From positions 310,001 to 374,000 of the forward strand of contig NZ_DS999545.1 of the NCBI RefSeq assembly GCF_000159015.1: 64,000 nt of DNA, read 5' to 3'. Under the pieces are notes generated by a model. It ran no database searches. It was not told where the DNA came from and saw only the letters and a program-made list of their open reading frames with translations. Position 1 is the first letter of the stretch, and the number at the start of each line of letters is the position of its first letter. A program made the translations under genes and the position numbers. Origin of the DNA: Gleimia coleocanis DSM 15436. Lineage in GTDB: Bacteria; Actinomycetota; Actinomycetes; Actinomycetales; Actinomycetaceae. Positions 61,124-64,000 of this stretch are shown here, in pieces.

Positions 61124-62479
61124 ATGGCAAAACGCTCACTTTTTTCAGTGTTGGCAGTCACCACTTTACTAGCGGGGGTTTCCGGCTATGTTGTGGCAGA
61201 TATTAAAGATGTGGCTCCCGGGTATTTTACGGAAAAAGCCCCTGTTGTGGGTGAATCTGCACCTGAGATTCCACAAGGTCAGTTTGATACGATTTTGCCT
61301 CGTGAGATTCGGCAAGATTTGCAGCCACTGAAGAAAAGCGATTTGCAACCCGTATGGGATGAGTTAAATAACTCTACGCAAGGTAAATGGGGTGCGGGAG
61401 CCTATGTGATCGATGCTGTTACCGGTAACGTAGTTTTTGCACAGAATGAAATGAAACCAGTGGTGCCTGCTTCTACAACTAAAGTTTTTGCTGCTTTTGT
61501 GGCTTTAGACGCACTTGATCCACAGGATACTTTGGAAACTCGAATCTATCTGGAGGGGAACACACTGCACCTGGTGGGTGAGGGGGACTTACTGTTGGGG
61601 GCAGATGAAGGAGACCCGCAGAAAGTGAGTGGACGCGCTGGCTTGGGGGATTTGGCTCGCCAAGCGGTGGCTAAAGTTGGGACAGGTCCGCAGCGACTAG
61701 TGATTCACCAGAAACTCCACGACGGTCCGCTGGTAGATCCCCGGATTGAGAAGGATTTGTTGAATTGGATTAGTCCGCAGGGTTCGGTAGCGATTAATGC
61801 TGGCTACGGTCAGGGTGGTAATAATCAGGCTCCGATCCAGCTGGTGGGCGACACTTTAGCCGAGCATTTTGCCTCTCTGGGAGCTCCGGTAGAAGTCTCT
61901 TATTCTGATGACCCATATCAGGGAGATAAACCGGTGGCGCAGGTTTCTTCGGCTTCTATTTTGGAGATAACCAGGCTAATGCTGGAACGTTCGGATAATA
62001 CTTTAGCTGAGCATTTGTGTCGCCTGGCAGCGCAGAAACAGACGGGAAATTCGTCTCCGGAGTCGGCTTCGGCAAATTTAATGAGACGGATTAGTGAGCT
62101 TCCGATTCCGACGGAGGGTTTTTCAGTGACAGCGTGTTCGGGTTTAACTGAGGCGAATCGGATTTCACCGCAGACAACCGCGGAGTTTTTCTATTACCTA
62201 TGGCGCCTGGGAACACCTCAGCAGAAGCAGATACTGCGTATGAATCCGGTTTCTGCTTATTCCGGTACGTTAGCGAACCGGATGACCGATTCAGTGGCGG
62301 CTGGGCGCGTACAGGCTAAATCTGGTTTGTTAGATTCTGCGGCGGCGCTGGCGGGCGTGGCAGTTACGAAAAGTGGGCGTCCATTGATTTTCCACGTGCA
62401 GACCACAGAAGTTCCCGAGGGCGCTGCAGCAACCCGTCTTGATTTAGACAAGTTCATGGAAGCGTTGGTTAATCGCTGA
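61124..62479 (+). CDS. dacB: D-alanyl-D-alanine carboxypeptidase/endopeptidase (S13, DacB/PBP4)
   Basis: 451 residues from ATG 61124 (TTGGAG upstream). N-terminal signal or anchor helix. Active-site motifs: Ser117-x-x-Lys120 (PASTTKVFA), SDN ([11 protein letters not shown]) and KSG ([13 protein letters not shown], the KTG equivalent). Trims or cleaves peptidoglycan cross-links. It is followed by tilS with overlapping stop/start, the standard actinobacterial order dacB-tilS-hpt. Confidence 0.93.
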   Translation: MAKRSLFSVLAVTTLLAGVSGYVVADIKDVAPGYFTEKAPVVGESAPEIPQGQFDTILPREIRQDLQPLKKSDLQPVWDELNNSTQGKWGAGAYVIDAVTGNVVFAQNEMKPVVPASTTKVFAAFVALDALDPQDTLETRIYLEGNTLHLVGEGDLLLGADEGDPQKVSGRAGLGDLARQAVAKVGTGPQRLVIHQKLHDGPLVDPRIEKDLLNWISPQGSVAINAGYGQGGNNQAPIQLVGDTLAEHFASLGAPVEVSYSDDPYQGDKPVAQVSSASILEITRLMLERSDNTLAEHLCRLAAQKQTGNSSPESASANLMRRISELPIPTEGFSVTACSGLTEANRISPQTTAEFFYYLWRLGTPQQKQILRMNPVSAYSGTLANRMTDSVAAGRVQAKSGLLDSAAALAGVAVTKSGRPLIFHVQTTEVPEGAAATRLDLDKFMEALVNR

Positions 62480-63579
62480 TGATTCCGGGAGTTCGGGCTT
62501 CTGAGATGATCGGTGCGAAACCGCGGGGAGTTTTACGGGAAGTTTCCCTCTGCGTGGGGAACTTGTTGTGTAGCGAACCTAGTGTAGACCACTGGGTGGT
62601 GGCGTGCTCAGGCGGAGCTGATTCTTTAGCATTAACAGTTGCTACCGCAGATTGGTGTCACCGGCTGAATAAAGACTTCACCGCAGTTATTGTAGATCAC
62701 CAATTACGATCTGAATCAGCTGCGGAAGCTGCCAGTGTAGCAGCTGACTTAATAGCCAATAAGATCCCGGCAGTAGTGGTTAAAGCCCAAGTTCGTGCGG
62801 GGCAGGGGATTGAAGCGCAGGCACGGGAAGCTCGCTACCAAGCGCTTGTTGATTTCTGTAATACACTTAACCAGCCTACAGCGGTGCTAGTGGGGCACAC
62901 TCAAGACGATCAAGCTGAGACAGTACTGTTAAAACTCGCTCGCGGAGCTGGAATGAAAGCTTTAGCAGGAATGCCGCAGCAGTGGCGTAATCCGCAGGGT
63001 ATTAAGTTTCACCGCCCATTTCTAGCTGAGATTCGCCGCAGACAAACTGAAGAATTCTGTAACTGCCTGGGGTTAGAGTATGTCCAGGACCCAACAAATT
63101 TCCTTGATGGCCCGTGGAAAACCCAAGCCGGTCAGGCTCTGCCACGCGTAGCTCTCCGCCATCAAGTCTTGCCACAGTTAAAAACCGCGCTAGGTCAGGA
63201 TCCAATACCAGCTTTAAATCGGGTTGCGTCACAAGCCCGCGAGGATGAGGACTTTATCTTCAACTTCGCGTTGAAACGCTGGGAAAGTGGAGAGCTTCAA
63301 GATCAGTGGGGAGTGAGGGTTGACGCTCTCGAAAAAGAAGCAAAAGCCGTGCGAATGCGAATCTGGAAACTCATTTTTGCCCAGCATAGCCACATTCAAC
63401 TCACCTCCAGACAACTGCAGGAACTCGACCGGTTAATCACGGACTGGCAAGGGCAGAAAGCTGTGAGCCTGCCCGGAAACTGGCAGGCAAGACGAATCAG
63501 GTGGGAAGAAAAAACAAAACAGGGTGAAAAGTGGTACAAAACTGTCCACAAACGCATTCTGGTAGAACAAAAAAACTGA
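62479..63579 (+). CDS. tilS: tRNA(Ile)-lysidine synthase
   Basis: 366 residues. N-type PP-loop ATPase motif CSGGADSLALTVA, then VDHQLR and GHTQDDQAETVLLKLARGAG. Adds lysine to C34 of the tRNA-Ile CAU anticodon, an essential step. ATG overlaps the dacB stop (TGATG). Confidence 0.95.
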   Translation: MIPGVRASEMIGAKPRGVLREVSLCVGNLLCSEPSVDHWVVACSGGADSLALTVATADWCHRLNKDFTAVIVDHQLRSESAAEAASVAADLIANKIPAVVVKAQVRAGQGIEAQAREARYQALVDFCNTLNQPTAVLVGHTQDDQAETVLLKLARGAGMKALAGMPQQWRNPQGIKFHRPFLAEIRRRQTEEFCNCLGLEYVQDPTNFLDGPWKTQAGQALPRVALRHQVLPQLKTALGQDPIPALNRVASQAREDEDFIFNFALKRWESGELQDQWGVRVDALEKEAKAVRMRIWKLIFAQHSHIQLTSRQLQELDRLITDWQGQKAVSLPGNWQARRIRWEEKTKQGEKWYKTVHKRILVEQKN

Positions 63580-63633
63580 TTTGTGGAACACTAAATACTG
63601 GTAACAAAACTTTAATTCCAAGTGGAGGTTGGA

Positions 63634-64000
63634 ATGAACGCTGAAGACATGGGAACTGACCTGCAAGAAATTTTCCTCACTGAGGAACAGATTCGTGCTC
63701 GTATTCAGGAAATGGCTGCTGAAATTGACCGCGACTACGCGGGCAAAGACCTGCTTCTGGTAGGTGTACTGCGTGGCGCTATCATGGTGATGGCAGACCT
63801 GTCTCGCGCTCTGAAAAACCCACTGCACATGGACTGGATGGCAGTTTCCTCCTATGGTTCGGGTACCAAGAGCTCCGGCGTAGTACGTATCCTAAAGGAC
63901 TTGGACACCGACATTTCCGGTCGCCATGTCCTAATCGTAGAAGATATCATTGACTCTGGTCTCACCCTGTCCTGGCTGAAGGAAAATCTGAGCTCCCGCG
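63634..64000 (+). CDS. hpt: Hypoxanthine phosphoribosyltransferase (3' end beyond window)
   Basis: 122 residues visible from ATG 63634 (AGTGGAGG upstream). LLLVGVLRGAIMVMADLSRAL and the PRPP motif HVLIVEDIIDSGLTL are present. Purine salvage (hypoxanthine/guanine to IMP/GMP). Cut by the window end. Confidence 0.95.
   Translation, partial: MNAEDMGTDLQEIFLTEEQIRARIQEMAAEIDRDYAGKDLLLVGVLRGAIMVMADLSRALKNPLHMDWMAVSSYGSGTKSSGVVRILKDLDTDISGRHVLIVEDIIDSGLTLSWLKENLSSR

Larger units (their letters stand above)
1489..62423. repeat. Scattered over-represented octamer CGCCCTCG (26 copies in the window)
   Basis: Plus-strand copies start at 1489, 9203, 9596, 13654, 14831, 16343, 17693, 21023, 24919, 26759, 34734, 43555, 46524, 56075 and 59066. 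Reverse-complement copies start at 70, 9197, 11828, 22963, 25879, 34917, 39484, 40522, 47403, 58367 and 62416. About two are expected by chance on both strands. Twelve copies continue as RRAA. Most are inside genes but in different reading frames; 11828, 24919 and 59066 are intergenic. Confidence 0.85.

Overview
The window looks like chromosomal DNA from a low-GC member of the Actinomycetaceae (Actinomyces, Gleimia or Varibaculum-like). Grounds: actinobacterial families (DcdB-type dCTP deaminase, a MutT1-type Nudix/histidine-phosphatase fusion, MurT-GatD, DUF3073, DUF3618 next to a Holin-X protein, ClpC with actinobacterial neighbours), an LAxTG cell-wall sorting signal, and start-proximal -10 boxes that suggest leaderless mRNAs. 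Base composition looks near 50% GC, except for a clearly GC-richer left edge. The genus is inference; no rRNA or marker phylogeny is available here.

Layout. 1-1330: GC-rich, foreign-looking edge with the 5' part of an XRE-type membrane regulator and a short array of 21-22 bp-spaced repeats. 1.4-6.7 kb: amidase, three tandem DUF3592-like membrane proteins (two with damaged 5' ends), a PASTA protein, dcd and an unknown protein. 6.8-14.4 kb: a beta-galactoside utilisation locus (binding protein, two permeases, LacZ) with a divergent LacI regulator and a double operator. 14.4-16.9 kb: membrane Fe-S oxidoreductase. 17.0-23.3 kb: complete mrp Na+/H+ antiporter operon (A/B fusion, C, D, E, F, G). 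23.4-26.1 kb: purF-purM. 26.2-31.6 kb: a 1769-residue sortase-anchored subtilase. 31.8-35.4 kb: small envelope proteins and a pseudo-ABC ATPase paired with a membrane protein. 36-41 kb: five tRNA genes flanking a transporter-EEP-msrB-mscS operon. 41-48.6 kb: Nudix, murT-gatD, dtd, ygfZ-like, nitrobindin-like and a membrane protein. 48.8-57 kb: phosphate uptake (DUF47-pit), clpC, ppdK. 57-64 kb: cupin, unknown protein, hydrolase, ppa, DacB-like PBP, tilS and the start of hpt.

The most interesting DNA-level signal is the octamer CGCCCTCG. I count 26 exact copies on the two strands where about two are expected at equal base composition. They lie in both orientations, in several reading frames and between genes, and about half continue as CGCCCTCGRRAA. 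That shape, a GC-rich core with a purine/A tail, resembles DNA uptake sequences, but a Chi-like, segregation or methylation role is equally open. Secondary highlights are a pseudo-ABC ATPase in which every catalytic motif is altered, a MurT without its cysteine zinc ribbon, an iteron-like array at the foreign edge, and two identical inverted tRNA-Asp genes that could let a 4.7 kb segment invert.
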